From Candidatus Sericytochromatia bacterium (lineage in GTDB: Bacteria; Cyanobacteriota; Sericytochromatia; UBA7694; JACMQJ01), in the NCBI GenBank assembly GCA_026004035.1, contig BPII01000017.1, positions 1-48,838 on the forward strand: 48,838 bases of DNA, given 5' to 3'. The notes beneath the pieces were generated by a model. That model was not told where the DNA came from. It saw nothing but the letters and a program-made list of their open reading frames with translations, and made no database searches. The position numbers and the translations under genes are program-made. This document shows positions 9,299 through 18,510 of the stretch, in pieces (position 1 is the stretch's first letter; every line of letters begins with the position of its first letter).

Positions 9299-9372
<74 letters not shown>

Positions 9373-9478
9373 TATTTTATACATAGAATATCATAATTAA
9401 TAAGTTATATTAATTTTTTTTTATAAATTTTATTATTTTAGAATACAATTTTAGGAAAATTAATTTAGTGGGTATAGA

Positions 9479-10138
9479 GTGTCTCCTAATACTTCTCCTA
9501 AACCTTCTTCAAGTAGTTTAATAAATCCTAGTCCAAATTCTGCACCAACAAGTAATAACCAAGATAATGTTTTAAATGATAAAGAAGCATTTATAAAATT
9601 TTTAAGATGTGCTCTTGATAATTCTAAAAGTGAAAATGATAAATTAGCTATAAATGGATTAATACAAGCTATAAATTTAATTCCAGATATTGCTTGGGCT
9701 AATGCAAAAGGAGCATACACTTCTTATTATACAATCTTTCAAAAATATTGTAATTCAAATTCAAGTAATTCAAGTTCAAATAATAACAATAATAACACAT
9801 CTGTAAAAGAAGTAGATTTAGTTGATAATGTTTCAGAAGGTATTAAAAAGTTATCTTGTAGTGAAGAAGGAAAAATAAAATCATCTACAGGAAAATCTAT
9901 AAATTTAGAATTTGTTAATAATACAGATAAAAGATTAGGAATATATTGGCTAAACTCAAATGGAGTTAGAATTCCTTATAATAAATCTTTTAATTCAAAA
10001 GTAGTTTATAAACAACCAACTTATGTAACTCATCCTTGGTTGATAGCTGATGAAAATGGTAACTGTATTCAAATATATCTACCTGAAAATGAATCTGCTA
10101 ATAAAATAGAAATTAATAGCTTTTCTTTTAAAAACTAA
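9479..10138 (+). CDS. VHL-beta-domain protein, probably an N-truncated lipoprotein
   Basis: 219 residues from a GTG. The N-terminus is a Ser/Pro/Asn-rich linker (SPNTSPKPSSSS...), as normally follows a lipoprotein cysteine, but no signal peptide precedes it; the upstream frame stops at 9461-9463. A helical segment follows, then an Asn/Ser tract. The last 90 residues match the von Hippel-Lindau beta domain in order: INLEFVNNT, IYWLNSNGVRIPY, TYVTHPWLIADENG, IQIYLPE. Bacterial VHL-beta domains occur in secreted proteins and their ligand is generally unknown. The gene end overlaps the convergent barrel fragment by 11 nt. Start and integrity are uncertain; the domain call is good. Confidence 0.75.
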   Translation: MSPNTSPKPSSSSLINPSPNSAPTSNNQDNVLNDKEAFIKFLRCALDNSKSENDKLAINGLIQAINLIPDIAWANAKGAYTSYYTIFQKYCNSNSSNSSSNNNNNNTSVKEVDLVDNVSEGIKKLSCSEEGKIKSSTGKSINLEFVNNTDKRLGIYWLNSNGVRIPYNKSFNSKVVYKQPTYVTHPWLIADENGNCIQIYLPENESANKIEINSFSFKN

Positions 10139-10376
10139 AGGTTACCCCTGCTGTTCCTGTTATTCCATCTTTATTATTTCAAGGTAAAGGCATATCAGGC
10201 GTATAATTTCTTCTATAATCTAAACTTCCTGTTATTTCAAAATTTTGATTTCCATTTGGTCTAAATTCTATACCTGTAACAACTTTAAATCCCAATTGAT
10301 TATTATGTACAGATGCACCAACTTTTGAATTTATTGACAAAGTCTCTAATCCCAATTTATTAAATTGATAGTGCAT
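10128..10376 (-). pseudogene. C-terminal fragment of an outer-membrane beta-barrel protein
   Basis: From ATG at 10376 the frame reads MHYQFNKLG, which comes from the MITE-like repeat, then about 55 residues of alternating beta-strand character with VGASVHNN, GIEFRPNG and GSLDYRRNY. It meets a TGA at 10179-10181. The same frame continues beyond this codon with NNKDGITGTAGVTFSF and a TAA at 10128-10130. The final A-G-V-x-F-x-F is a classic barrel-insertion signal. So this is the end of an autotransporter-like barrel whose 5' part was lost at the repeat and which has a nonsense codon. A Trp codon (TGG to TGA) would explain the latter. Confidence 0.6.
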
Positions 10377-10545
10377 TAAAAGTTAATATTTTTTATAGTT
10401 ACAATTTTGTATTACTTGTATAATTGTACTAAAATTCTTATATGTCAAGTAATTTATTAAAAAATAATAGTTTTTTTTTAAATTTTTTTATACTTTATTT
10501 TTCACTCTTAATTATGCACTATCTATTATACAAATTGGTATAAGC
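10346..10545 (-). mobile_element. MITE-like element, copy 2, with imperfect terminal inverted repeats
   Basis: The core matches copies at 6675 and 13684. This copy also has a second end: 10510-10545 (ATGCACTATC...AAATTGGTATA) is an imperfect inverted copy of 10346-10378, giving terminal inverted repeats of about 28 nt around a 200-nt AT-rich element without a gene. TTGACA read on the minus strand is at 10443-10448. One side cuts into the beta-barrel fragment, the other lies next to a TOBE-like remnant, consistent with insertion or rearrangement. Confidence 0.65.
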
Positions 10546-10583
10546 ATAATATACAAATATTGTATTGCTCTTATCAAATCAAA

Positions 10584-10703
10584 TTTACAGATAAAATAAT
10601 TCTTATAGAAATTTCTATTTATCATCTAAATAAATTTCAAATAAAAGATGGTTCTATTTTAAAATGTAAAATAAAAGAAGAAAGTATAAAATTTATTATA
10701 TAA
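10584..10703 (+). pseudogene. TOBE-domain-like remnant, possibly the end of an ABC ATPase or molybdate-binding protein
   Basis: A frame without a start reads FTDKIILIEIS, then LNKFQIKDGSILKCKIKEES and a TAA at 10701-10703. The spacing of I-x-x-x-x-L-x-x-x-x-I-x-x-G-S-x-x-x-x-x-I-K-x-x-S-I fits a TOBE domain. Nothing recognisable lies upstream, where the MITE-like element begins. It is probably debris; the family call is tentative. Confidence 0.3.
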
Positions 10704-10761
10704 AAATATTTTTTTATATTGTTATATGCTAATATTTTAATATTATAAAAGAATAAAAATT

Positions 10762-10920
10762 ATGTTTGGAATAGGAATATCTGAATTAATTATAATTTTA
10801 GTTATTGCTTTGATTATTTTTGGTCCAGGAAAATTGCCTGAAATAGGAAAAGCATTAGGTAAAGGTATAAGAGAATTTAAAAAAGAGTCAAAAGAAATAA
10901 CTGAAGAAATAAAAAAATAA
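10762..10920 (+). CDS. tatA: Sec-independent translocase subunit TatA
   Basis: 52 residues. One N-terminal membrane helix ([22 protein letters not shown]) is followed by the F-G-P-x-K-L-P hinge and an amphipathic charged helix ([19 protein letters not shown]). This is the standard TatA/TatE architecture, at the short end of the family. It would form the pore for folded, often cofactor-bearing proteins. TatC is not in the window. The cytochrome gene follows 26 nt later on the same strand. Confidence 0.93.
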   Translation: MFGIGISELIIILVIALIIFGPGKLPEIGKALGKGIREFKKESKEITEEIKK

Positions 10921-10946
10921 TAATTATTTAGTGGTAGGAGGGTTAA

Positions 10947-11288
10947 ATGAAAAAAATTTTAATTAGTTTATCTGTTATTTCTAGCATTACATTATTATCA
11001 GGATTAGCTTTTGCAAAAGGTGATCCTAAAGCTGGTAAAAAGGTTTATGACCAAAATTGTGCAATGTGTCATGGACCAAAAGGTGCTGGTGATGGAGCAG
11101 CAGCTGCTGCTTTAAATCCTAAACCTAGAAACTTTACAGAAGGAAAATTTAAATATGGTTCTAAAGATGAAGATCTAGCAAAATTAATTAAAAATGGAAA
11201 AGGACCAATGCCACCTTGGGGTTCTGTATTAAAACCTGCTGATATTGATAATGTAATAGCATATATTAGAACTTTAAAGAAAAAATAG
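10947..11288 (+). CDS. Class I c-type cytochrome, periplasmic
   Basis: 113 residues. A signal peptide (MKKILISLSVISSITLLSGLAFA) precedes one heme-binding site, CAMCH, followed by GPKGAGDGAAA. The axial methionine is likely in GPMPPWG near the C-terminus. The layout is that of small soluble cytochromes c (c6/c553-like) carrying electrons to a terminal oxidase or reductase. A strong ribosome binding site (GGAGG) lies 7 nt before the ATG. The CcoI-like copper ATPase in this window supports an aerobic or microaerobic respiratory chain. Confidence 0.93.
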   Translation: MKKILISLSVISSITLLSGLAFAKGDPKAGKKVYDQNCAMCHGPKGAGDGAAAAALNPKPRNFTEGKFKYGSKDEDLAKLIKNGKGPMPPWGSVLKPADIDNVIAYIRTLKKK

Positions 11289-11828
11289 TTAAGAATATAT
11301 TTCTGGTTTTAATTCAGCTATATAAGGTAATTGTCTATATTTCTGATTATAGTCCATTCCATAACCTATTATAAAAATATCATCTATAATAAATCCTGTA
11401 TAATCTAAATTTACTTCTTTTTTTCTTCTGCTTGGCTTGTCTAGTAAAGAACATATTTTTAAGCTTTTGGGTCCTTTACTTAGTATATGTTCTTTTAAAT
11501 AAGTTAAAGTTATACCTGTATCTAAAATATCTTCTAATATTAAAACATCTTTATCTTTAATATCTATTAGTATATCTCTAATTAAATTAATTTCTCCTAA
11601 AGAAGATGTTCCATGATAACTTGAGACACTTATATAATCTATTTCAACAGGTATTGTTAACTTTTTTACTAAATCAACACAGAAAAATATAGCACCATTT
11701 AATACACATATTATTATTAAATCTTTATTTTTATAATCATTAGATATTTGTTGTGCAATATCTGTAACTTTTTTATTTAAATCTTCTTTATTTATTATAA
11801 TTCTTAATATATCTTTACTTTCAAACAT
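11289..11828 (-). CDS. hpt: Hypoxanthine phosphoribosyltransferase
   Basis: Purine salvage enzyme converting hypoxanthine or guanine with PRPP to IMP or GMP. The PRPP loop is VLILEDILDTGITL, the N-terminal loop is VLNGAIFF, and YHGTSSLGE forms the flexible loop. The conserved FIIGYGMDYNQKYRQLPYI ends the domain. I prefer the ATG at 11828 (MFESKDILR) to the one 12 codons upstream. It gives 179 residues, the family norm, and has AAAGG just upstream. It converges with the cytochrome gene with no gap. Confidence 0.92.
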   Translation of the reverse strand: MFESKDILRIIINKEDLNKKVTDIAQQISNDYKNKDLIIICVLNGAIFFCVDLVKKLTIPVEIDYISVSSYHGTSSLGEINLIRDILIDIKDKDVLILEDILDTGITLTYLKEHILSKGPKSLKICSLLDKPSRRKKEVNLDYTGFIIDDIFIIGYGMDYNQKYRQLPYIAELKPEIYS

Positions 11829-11926
11829 TTTTAAGCCTTTAAAATAATTGGTCAAGTATATCAAAAAATTATAAGTAAAATATTACTCTTTAATAAAAAT
11901 TGAATTAAACGGATAGAAAAAACAAA

Positions 11927-13507
11927 TTACAAAATTAAATTAGGTCTAAATTCTCCATGTATTTTTCTGAAAACATCACAAATTTCACCTATCGTAGCAT
12001 ATACTTTTACACAATCTAATATATAAGGAAATAAATTTTCATCTGATTTAGCTACTCTTTCAAGTTCATAAAGTTTTTCTCTAACTTTGTCATTGTTTCT
12101 ACTTTTTTTCAATTTTAGTAAGTTTTCTATTTGTTTTTTTTCTAAATCATCACTTACTTTTTGAATATTTTTTATTTCTTCCTCATTAATTTGAAATTTA
12201 TTAACACCTACTATTATTCTTTGATTATTTTCAACTTCTAATTGATACTTATAAGCACTTTCTTGTATTTCTCTTTGTATATAACCATCTTCTATACATT
12301 TAAGCATACCTCCCTGTTCATCTATTTTTTTAAAATATTCTATAACTCCATTTTCTATTTTATTGGTTAATTCTTCTATGAAAAATGAACCACCTAATGG
12401 ATCTGGTGTAATAGCGACATCTGTTTCATAAGCTATTATCTGTTGTATTCTAAGTGCCGTTCTTGCTGACTCTTCTGTTGGTAATGATATTGCTTCATCA
12501 TGTCCGTTAGTATGTAAAGATTGAGCTCCACCTAAAACAGCTGCAAGTGCTTCTATTGTAGTTCTAACTATGTTATTATTTATCTGTTGTGCTGTTAATG
12601 AAGAACCAGCTGTTTGTACATGAAATCTTAACAGTAAAGATTTAGGGTTTTTACATTTAAATTCTTCTTTCATTATTTTTGCCCATAATCTTCTAGCAGC
12701 TCTGTATTTTGCTACTTCCTCTAATAATTCTTTACTTGCACTGAAAAAGAAGGATAACCTGGGAGCTATCAAATCTATATCTAAATTTCTATTTTGAGCT
12801 GCTTTTAAATAAGTTTTCGCATTAGCTAATGTGAAAGCAACTTCCTGTATTGAATTAGCACCTGCTTCTCTTATGTGATAACCACTTATACTTATTGTAT
12901 TCCAATTTGGAACATTTTTAGAACAATATTCAAAAGTATCAACAATTAATTTTAGAGAAAAACTAGGGGGATATATATAGGTATTTCTAGCTATGTACTC
13001 TTTTAAAATATCATTTTGTATAGTACCGTTTAATTTATCTGGACTTATTCCTTGTTTTTCAGCAACAGCTATATACATAGCTAATAATATTGATGCTGGA
13101 GCATTAATTGTCATAGATGTGCTAACCTTATCTAAAGGAATACCATCTAATAAAATTTCCATATCTGCTAAACTAGAAATTGCAACACCTGTTTTTCCTA
13201 CTTCACCAAGCGACATAGGATTGTCTGAATCTTTTCCCATTTGAGTAGGTAAATCAAAAGCTATACTTAGTCCTGTTTGTCCCTGTTCTAGTAAATATTT
13301 AAATCTCTTATTTGTTTCATAAGCTGTTCCAAAACCTGAATATTGTCTCATTGTCCATATTTTACCTCTATACATGTTCTTATGTATTCCTCTTGTGTAT
13401 GGATACTCTCCGGGATTACCTAAATCTTTATCTATATCATATGTTACATCTTTATATAAAAGTTTAGCTTCTTCATCAAAACTAAATTTTGAATAAATAT
13501 TGTCCAT
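11927..13507 (-). CDS. Acyl-CoA mutase large subunit (methylmalonyl-CoA mutase type, no B12 domain)
   Basis: 526 residues. Adenosylcobalamin-dependent carbon-skeleton mutase, catalytic TIM-barrel subunit. Diagnostic segments are [56 protein letters not shown] and [15 protein letters not shown]. As in archaeal-type and isobutyryl- or hydroxyisobutyryl-CoA mutases, the B12-binding domain is absent and must be a separate subunit, which is not in this window. Substrate cannot be fixed from sequence by eye; methylmalonyl-CoA is most likely. The 5' leader carries a hairpin, and a MITE-like repeat pointing towards the gene lies about 180 nt upstream. Confidence 0.9.
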   Translation of the reverse strand: MDNIYSKFSFDEEAKLLYKDVTYDIDKDLGNPGEYPYTRGIHKNMYRGKIWTMRQYSGFGTAYETNKRFKYLLEQGQTGLSIAFDLPTQMGKDSDNPMSLGEVGKTGVAISSLADMEILLDGIPLDKVSTSMTINAPASILLAMYIAVAEKQGISPDKLNGTIQNDILKEYIARNTYIYPPSFSLKLIVDTFEYCSKNVPNWNTISISGYHIREAGANSIQEVAFTLANAKTYLKAAQNRNLDIDLIAPRLSFFFSASKELLEEVAKYRAARRLWAKIMKEEFKCKNPKSLLLRFHVQTAGSSLTAQQINNNIVRTTIEALAAVLGGAQSLHTNGHDEAISLPTEESARTALRIQQIIAYETDVAITPDPLGGSFFIEELTNKIENGVIEYFKKIDEQGGMLKCIEDGYIQREIQESAYKYQLEVENNQRIIVGVNKFQINEEEIKNIQKVSDDLEKKQIENLLKLKKSRNNDKVREKLYELERVAKSDENLFPYILDCVKVYATIGEICDVFRKIHGEFRPNLIL

Positions 13508-13514
13508 AAAAACT

Positions 13515-13552
13515 ATTACCTATAATATAAAAAAAATTATATAACAGGTAAT
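13515..13552 (-). promoter_or_regulatory. Inverted repeat in the mutase leader
   Basis: ATTACCT (13515-13521) and AGGTAAT (13546-13552) are perfect inverted repeats with a 24-nt AT-rich loop, 8 nt upstream of the mutase start. It could fold over the translation start region or bind a dimeric regulator. It does not look like a cobalamin riboswitch. Confidence 0.3.
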
Positions 13553-13683
13553 TATTTTTTCCTAATATTTTTACTCATTCCGCGACAAAAAATTTAGAAA
13601 CAAGGTATAGGCATATTTATAAAGTTTAGTCAAAATAATATCCATTATATCATTTTTGTGTTAAGAGCGATAAAAGAACTTAA

Positions 13684-13791
13684 TAATACCAACTTATTAA
13701 ATTGATAGTGCATTAAAAGTTAATTTTTTTTTATGGTTACAATTTTGTACAATTATGCTAAAATTCTTATATGTCAAATAATTTATTAAAC
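13684..13791 (-). repeat. MITE-like repeat, copy 3
   Basis: Same core as 6675-6817 and 10346-10545, read on the minus strand: TTGACATATAAGAATTTTAG (TTGACA at 13772-13777), CATAATTGTACAAAATTGTAA, then the right end ATGCACTATCAATTTAATAA-GTTGGTATTA. The left end is not recognisable. It lies upstream of and points towards the mutase gene. The rest of 13508-13822 holds only the leader hairpin. Confidence 0.7.
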
Positions 13792-13822
13792 TTTTTGAAT
13801 TTTTTCAATGTTTATTTTATCC

Positions 13823-14107
13823 TCAGGTATTGCGAGTTTTATTGAAAATTTTTATAGAATTAAATTTAATTTCATATTTTCTTATTGATTTTTCTTTATT
13901 TGTAAATTCAATCCCACTATTTCTATAGATCTTTGTTAATGCTTTATTTGCAGTTTTACATTCAGGACAAAAGTAAATAAGATACTTTTCAAAATTTTTG
14001 AAACCTAACTTTATATCAGTATTTTCAATTTCTTCTTCTAATTCTTTTTCAATATAGGGAAATTTTTTCAATTTGTTCTTTTTTTTTAGACTAAAAAAAA
14101 CTAACAT
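13823..14107 (-). CDS. Hypothetical protein with one CxxC
   Basis: 94 residues, basic, of unknown family. The middle reads YLIYFCPECKTANKAL, resembling half of a zinc ribbon. The start region is Lys-rich and has no clear ribosome binding site. It is divergent from the copper ATPase gene with an 89-nt gap. The gene may be real but small, or a remnant; I see nothing that fixes a function. Confidence 0.4.
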   Translation of the reverse strand: MLVFFSLKKKNKLKKFPYIEKELEEEIENTDIKLGFKNFEKYLIYFCPECKTANKALTKIYRNSGIEFTNKEKSIRKYEIKFNSIKIFNKTRNT

Positions 14108-14196
14108 ATCACAATAATAATGTCAATTAAGTTAAATTAAAATTTCTCTAATATCTTTAATCAAATAGTTTAAATATTAGTTAAAATTACTATATT

Positions 14197-16536
14197 ATGA
14201 ATAAAATTGCTGCAAAAGAAACTAAATGTCATCATTGTTCTTTAAATCTTCCTAGTAAGCCTATAATAAAAGATAATAAATTTTTCTGTTGTAATGGATG
14301 TTATATTGCGAGTAAAGTTATTAATTCTAATAATAATGAAATTGATTTAATTTTAGAAAATGAATTAAATAAAATAATAAAAATTGATAAATCTAATATA
14401 AATGATTTAAAAGAAACAAATGTAGAAAATTTTACTATAAAAGGTATAAATTGTTCTTCTTGTGTTCAAATCATAGAAAAAGTTGTAAATAAACAGAATG
14501 GAGTTATCTATTGTAAAGTAAATCCAATTAGTAATATTTTAAAAATATCTTATGATAATAATTATTTCTTTATAGATGATTTGACAAAAAAATTAAAAAA
14601 ATTAGGTTACATTCTTCAAAAAGATAATTCTGATAACAAGTATTTCGAATTAGAAGAAAATTATTTAATCAAACTGGGCTTATGCTGGTTTTTATCAATG
14701 AATATAATGGCATTAAGCTTTGCAAGATATTTTGGTGAAATAGAAAGTCATGTATTATCAACTTCTTTTATGATAAAAATGGAAGCTATATTAAGTTTTG
14801 TAGTAACTTTTGTATTAGGTTATCAATTAATAAGAAATAGTTTATTTAAATTGAAAAGTTTTTCTTTTGGCATGGATTTTTTAGTAAGTTTTGGAAGTGT
14901 TACAGCATACATATATAGTTTATATTCAATGTATATTGGTTCTGAAAATGTTTATTTCGATACATCTTCAATGATTATATCTTTAGTTTTATTGGGTAAA
15001 TATTTGGAAGCATTAGCAAAGAGTAAAGCTGGAATATCAATAAAAAGGTTAATAGATACAAACGACAAAAAAATATTAGTAAAAAAAAATGGTCAAGAGT
15101 TTTATAAATACATAGATGAGTTACAAATAAATGATGAAATTATTGTCAAAAAAGGAGAAAAATTTTATGTTGATGGAATAATAATAGAAGGTGAATCTTC
15201 AGTAGATGAATCAATGCTTACAGGAGAATCTATACCTATAAATAAAAAAGTTAATGATAAAGTCTTTGCTGGAACTATAAATTTAGAAAATTACTTAATT
15301 GTCAGAGTTACAGAAATAGGAAAAGAAACTACTATATTCAAAATAATTAATCTGATAGAAAAAGCATACATAGAAAAAAATGAATTTCAAAAAATAGCTG
15401 ATAAAGTATCTCAGTATTTTATACCAATAGTTATATTACTTTCATTATTAACATATAGTTTATGGTTTAATTATTCCACATCACAGGCAATAATTTATGC
15501 AATATCAGTATTAGTTGTAGCTTGTCCATGTGCATTAGGATTAGCAACTCCTATGTCAACATTTATTGGTCTTGATAAATTAGCACAAAAAGGAATTATT
15601 TTAAAGGATTCTAATTTATTTGAAAAGTTACAAAAAATAGATACTATTATTTTTGATAAAACAGGAACCATTACAAAAGGAAAATTAGAAGTAAAAAAAT
15701 TTATTAATATAAGTAAAAAATATTCTGACCAAGATATTTTTATTTTTTCTAAAAGTTTAGAAATTTTATCAGAACATCCAATCTCAAAATCTATATGTAA
15801 TTATTTGTCAGAAATAAAATTAAATAAAAATGTAAAGAACTTTAAGAATTTTTCCGGACTTGGACTTTATGGAGAAATAGAAGATAAAAAAATATATATA
15901 GGTAGCAAAAATTTTTTACTAGAAAATAATTTTAAAATAAATTTAGAATTTCAAGAAGCTTTAACACAGGTGTATATTTTTATTAATAATGATTTAGTAG
16001 GTGTTTTTTTATTAGAAGATAATTTAAAAGATAATGCTAAAGAAACTATTCAAATATTATCAAAAAAATATGATATATATCTATTAAGTGGTGATAATGA
16101 GTATGTAGTTAAATATATTGCCAATAAATTAGATATAAAAAAATATGAATATAATCAATTACCAGAAGATAAATTAAGATTTATAGAAAAATTAAAAAGT
16201 GAAAATAGAAATATTATTATGATAGGTGATGGTATAAATGATGCTCCAGCTTTATCAAAAGCTGATATTGGAATATCCATTATAAATGCTAGTGATATTT
16301 CAAAAGAAGTTTCAGATATAAGTATGATTAATTCAGATATAGATAAAATACCATATCTACTAGATTTTTCAAATAAAGTAATAAATAATTTAAAAATTAA
16401 TCTTTTTTGGGCATTTTCATATAATATAGTATCTATACCATTAGCTATGTTTGGACTTTTAAAACCTATATTTGCTGCTTTATCTATGACAATAAGTAGT
16501 TTGCTTATAGTAAATAATTCATTGAGACTTAAATAA
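14197..16536 (+). CDS. CcoI/FixI-type copper P1B-ATPase
   Basis: Membrane copper pump, 779 residues. The N-terminal metal-binding domain has CHHC (about 11-14) and FCCNGC (about 31-36), typical of CcoI/FixI pumps that supply copper to cbb3 oxidase. An HMA domain follows with GINCSSC. Transport motif CPCAL lies in a membrane helix. The cytoplasmic domains carry TGES, DKTGTITKG (phosphorylated Asp), SEHPI and GDGINDAP. No cco genes adjoin it. Absence of a nearby ccoNOP set means assignment to oxidase assembly rests on the N-terminal domain. Converges with the next gene with no gap. Confidence 0.92.
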   Translation: MNKIAAKETKCHHCSLNLPSKPIIKDNKFFCCNGCYIASKVINSNNNEIDLILENELNKIIKIDKSNINDLKETNVENFTIKGINCSSCVQIIEKVVNKQNGVIYCKVNPISNILKISYDNNYFFIDDLTKKLKKLGYILQKDNSDNKYFELEENYLIKLGLCWFLSMNIMALSFARYFGEIESHVLSTSFMIKMEAILSFVVTFVLGYQLIRNSLFKLKSFSFGMDFLVSFGSVTAYIYSLYSMYIGSENVYFDTSSMIISLVLLGKYLEALAKSKAGISIKRLIDTNDKKILVKKNGQEFYKYIDELQINDEIIVKKGEKFYVDGIIIEGESSVDESMLTGESIPINKKVNDKVFAGTINLENYLIVRVTEIGKETTIFKIINLIEKAYIEKNEFQKIADKVSQYFIPIVILLSLLTYSLWFNYSTSQAIIYAISVLVVACPCALGLATPMSTFIGLDKLAQKGIILKDSNLFEKLQKIDTIIFDKTGTITKGKLEVKKFINISKKYSDQDIFIFSKSLEILSEHPISKSICNYLSEIKLNKNVKNFKNFSGLGLYGEIEDKKIYIGSKNFLLENNFKINLEFQEALTQVYIFINNDLVGVFLLEDNLKDNAKETIQILSKKYDIYLLSGDNEYVVKYIANKLDIKKYEYNQLPEDKLRFIEKLKSENRNIIMIGDGINDAPALSKADIGISIINASDISKEVSDISMINSDIDKIPYLLDFSNKVINNLKINLFWAFSYNIVSIPLAMFGLLKPIFAALSMTISSLLIVNNSLRLK

Positions 16537-17715
16537 CTATTTATATTTTTTAAAAAAATACAAATGTGTTTTTATATATTCAGGATAAAGTCTTTTTATA
16601 AAAAGCTCATTACTATAGAATGATACAGAATTACCACCTCCACTACCAGCGTATAAGAAACCTTTATGAAATCTAGGATAAATTATTCTAAAATTAGATG
16701 CTTTAGGGCTTGGTTCTGTTCCTATTGCTATGTTATACTCAAAATTAAATCTCCATTCTCCTTTACCTTGATTAATAACTCTATATAATGAAAATCCTAT
16801 ATCCGAAAAATCAAATTGTCTTGTTATTCTTCCCCAAAAACCATAATCATTATTTAAAAATTTACCTGCTCCACTTTCTAAAACTAAATCTAAATTTCCC
16901 CAGTAAAATTGTCCATAAGGTGTAAAATGAAAGTCTGTTTTATTTGTATTTATATTATATATTAATCCACTTGATAAATTTAAATTAAACCAGCCATCTA
17001 ATAAATTGTATTTAATATCATTAGATATTAAAAGATTATTTGAAAAGCCATTACCATTATGTCCAGCTCTTAGTGTTATCCACAAAGGTAAATTATCTAT
17101 TGGTATTGAATAATCAAAATAATTATACAAAAAAGTAGCAGGAAATTGTTTTAAATTTTTTTCTAAATCAAATGAATTAACTATATTATATATAGGAAAG
17201 CTGTATCTAGAAGAAAAAGAAAAACCATTATTGAAAAGAATATTTACATAAGGGCTAAAATATATAGTTGGTCCTTCTTTTTGAAAAAAATAGTAAGATG
17301 GACTTATTACTAAATCAGTATGTAAAAATAAATTATTTTCAAATTTATTAATAATAATTTTAGGGTTTTGTTCCATTTCTAATTTACTAGAAAATTCTTC
17401 TTGTGTTATTTTATTATTTATAAAATCTATATAATCCTTATAATAAAGCTTTAAAGCTAATATTTGGTTTCCATTACTTTGTATATAAAATGATACTTTT
17501 TTATCAGTATTTGGAATTTTAGATAAAATATAACCTAAGGCATTTATTTCATATAAAAATGTTCTATTTTCGTATGATAAAATTATTTCTTCTTTATCTT
17601 CTTTTACATATACATTTTCAAATCCTGATTCTAATAAAAAGTTTTTATAATTAAAAGATAAAGCTTTATTCTCAATAATAAATAAAAAACTTAAAGCTAA
17701 AAAAATTTTTTTCAT
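16537..17715 (-). CDS. Exported protein, predicted outer-membrane beta-barrel
   Basis: 392 residues. I choose the ATG at 17715 because AAGGTG lies about 7 nt upstream; an in-frame GTG nine bases earlier is the alternative. The signal peptide is MKKIFLALSFLFIIENKALS. After an N-terminal mixed domain (about 20-130) the rest alternates polar and aromatic residues in strand-like segments (FSPYVNILFNNGFSFSSRY, YGQFYWGNLDLVLESGAG, WRFNFEYNIAIGT), as in barrels. There is some resemblance to YjbH-type polysaccharide-export proteins, but I cannot confirm it. Convergent with the copper ATPase gene. Confidence 0.65.
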   Translation of the reverse strand: MKKIFLALSFLFIIENKALSFNYKNFLLESGFENVYVKEDKEEIILSYENRTFLYEINALGYILSKIPNTDKKVSFYIQSNGNQILALKLYYKDYIDFINNKITQEEFSSKLEMEQNPKIIINKFENNLFLHTDLVISPSYYFFQKEGPTIYFSPYVNILFNNGFSFSSRYSFPIYNIVNSFDLEKNLKQFPATFLYNYFDYSIPIDNLPLWITLRAGHNGNGFSNNLLISNDIKYNLLDGWFNLNLSSGLIYNINTNKTDFHFTPYGQFYWGNLDLVLESGAGKFLNNDYGFWGRITRQFDFSDIGFSLYRVINQGKGEWRFNFEYNIAIGTEPSPKASNFRIIYPRFHKGFLYAGSGGGNSVSFYSNELFIKRLYPEYIKTHLYFFKKYK

Positions 17716-17927
17716 TTTTAACACCTTATATACACATAAATTATAAATTAATAGCTAAGAAAGAATAAGTATTAATAGAATTTTTATAATACCTTTTGAA
17801 TTTGTAAAGAGTTGTGGCAAAAAAGTCTAATTATTGTTAAATAATAAAGTTCAGTTAAGTTAATTTTATTCAAATTATAAACTTTTAAGATATAATTTCT
17901 AATTTGGTATATTTTTGTATTTTTACA

Positions 17928-18510
17928 ATGATTTTACAAAAGATTAGAGAAAGAACTTTAAATTATCATGATAGCTTTACATCTTGGGCTAACCCAATAC
18001 TAACAAAAAAAATAAAATTAGAAGATTTTAAAGAGAATTTAAAAGTTTTTTATGGTTTCTACAAACCATTAGAAGATAGAATATATAATAATCAAAAATT
18101 ACAGAATTTAGGATTAGAAATTGAAAAAAGAAAAAAAAATACCATTATTATTAAAAGATATGTATAATTTTAATATATCAATAGATGAAATCAAAAGTAT
18201 TGAGTTATGTAATGATTTACCAAATTGTGATACATTAGAAAATATCTTAGGCACTTTATATGTTATAGAAGGAGCTACTTTAGGTGGAGAAATAGTTGCA
18301 AAGAAACTAGAAAATATATTCAAAAAAGAAATATACTTTTTTAATTCATATAAAGAAAATATAAGAGAAATGTGGAAAAGTTTTTGTAATGTACTAAATG
18401 ATTATGCAAAAAACAATATTGATAAAGAAGAAGAAATTATAAAATCTTCAGAAAATACATACTTTAAATTTAATGAATGGTTAAAGAAAATACCACAACA
18501 TGGATTTTAA
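17928..18510 (+). CDS. Heme oxygenase (biliverdin-producing), 1-nt frameshift
   Basis: Cytoplasmic enzyme that opens heme to biliverdin, iron and CO. The first frame gives MILQKIRERTLNYHDSFTSW and a helix ending in KVFYGFYKPLEDRIYN. The second gives DLPNCDTLENILGTLYVIEG followed by ATLGG, which is the bacteriophytochrome-linked heme oxygenase signature (G-x-L-Y-V-x-E-G-x-x-L-G-G), then W-x-x-F near the end. The proximal His is expected in TLNYHD. Removing one base from the A9 run at 18131-18139 joins the frames into 193 residues, the normal size. The run could be a sequencing error or a slippage site. The stop overlaps the start of the aldolase gene. Confidence 0.82.

Noticed and set aside
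10179..10181. Possible genetic-code change with TGA read as tryptophan
   Set aside because: TGA ends the 67-residue gene at 7096 and the uracil-DNA glycosylase gene at 5953 in ATGA overlaps, and Trp is encoded by TGG throughout. A local mutation is simpler.
13508..13680. Cobalamin riboswitch upstream of the mutase
   Set aside because: The leader lacks a recognisable B12-box and the expected multi-stem fold; only a simple inverted repeat is present.
18131..18139. Programmed ribosomal frameshift in heme oxygenase
   Set aside because: No downstream stimulatory structure is evident, and similar run-length lesions in several unrelated genes point to sequence error or transcriptional slippage.
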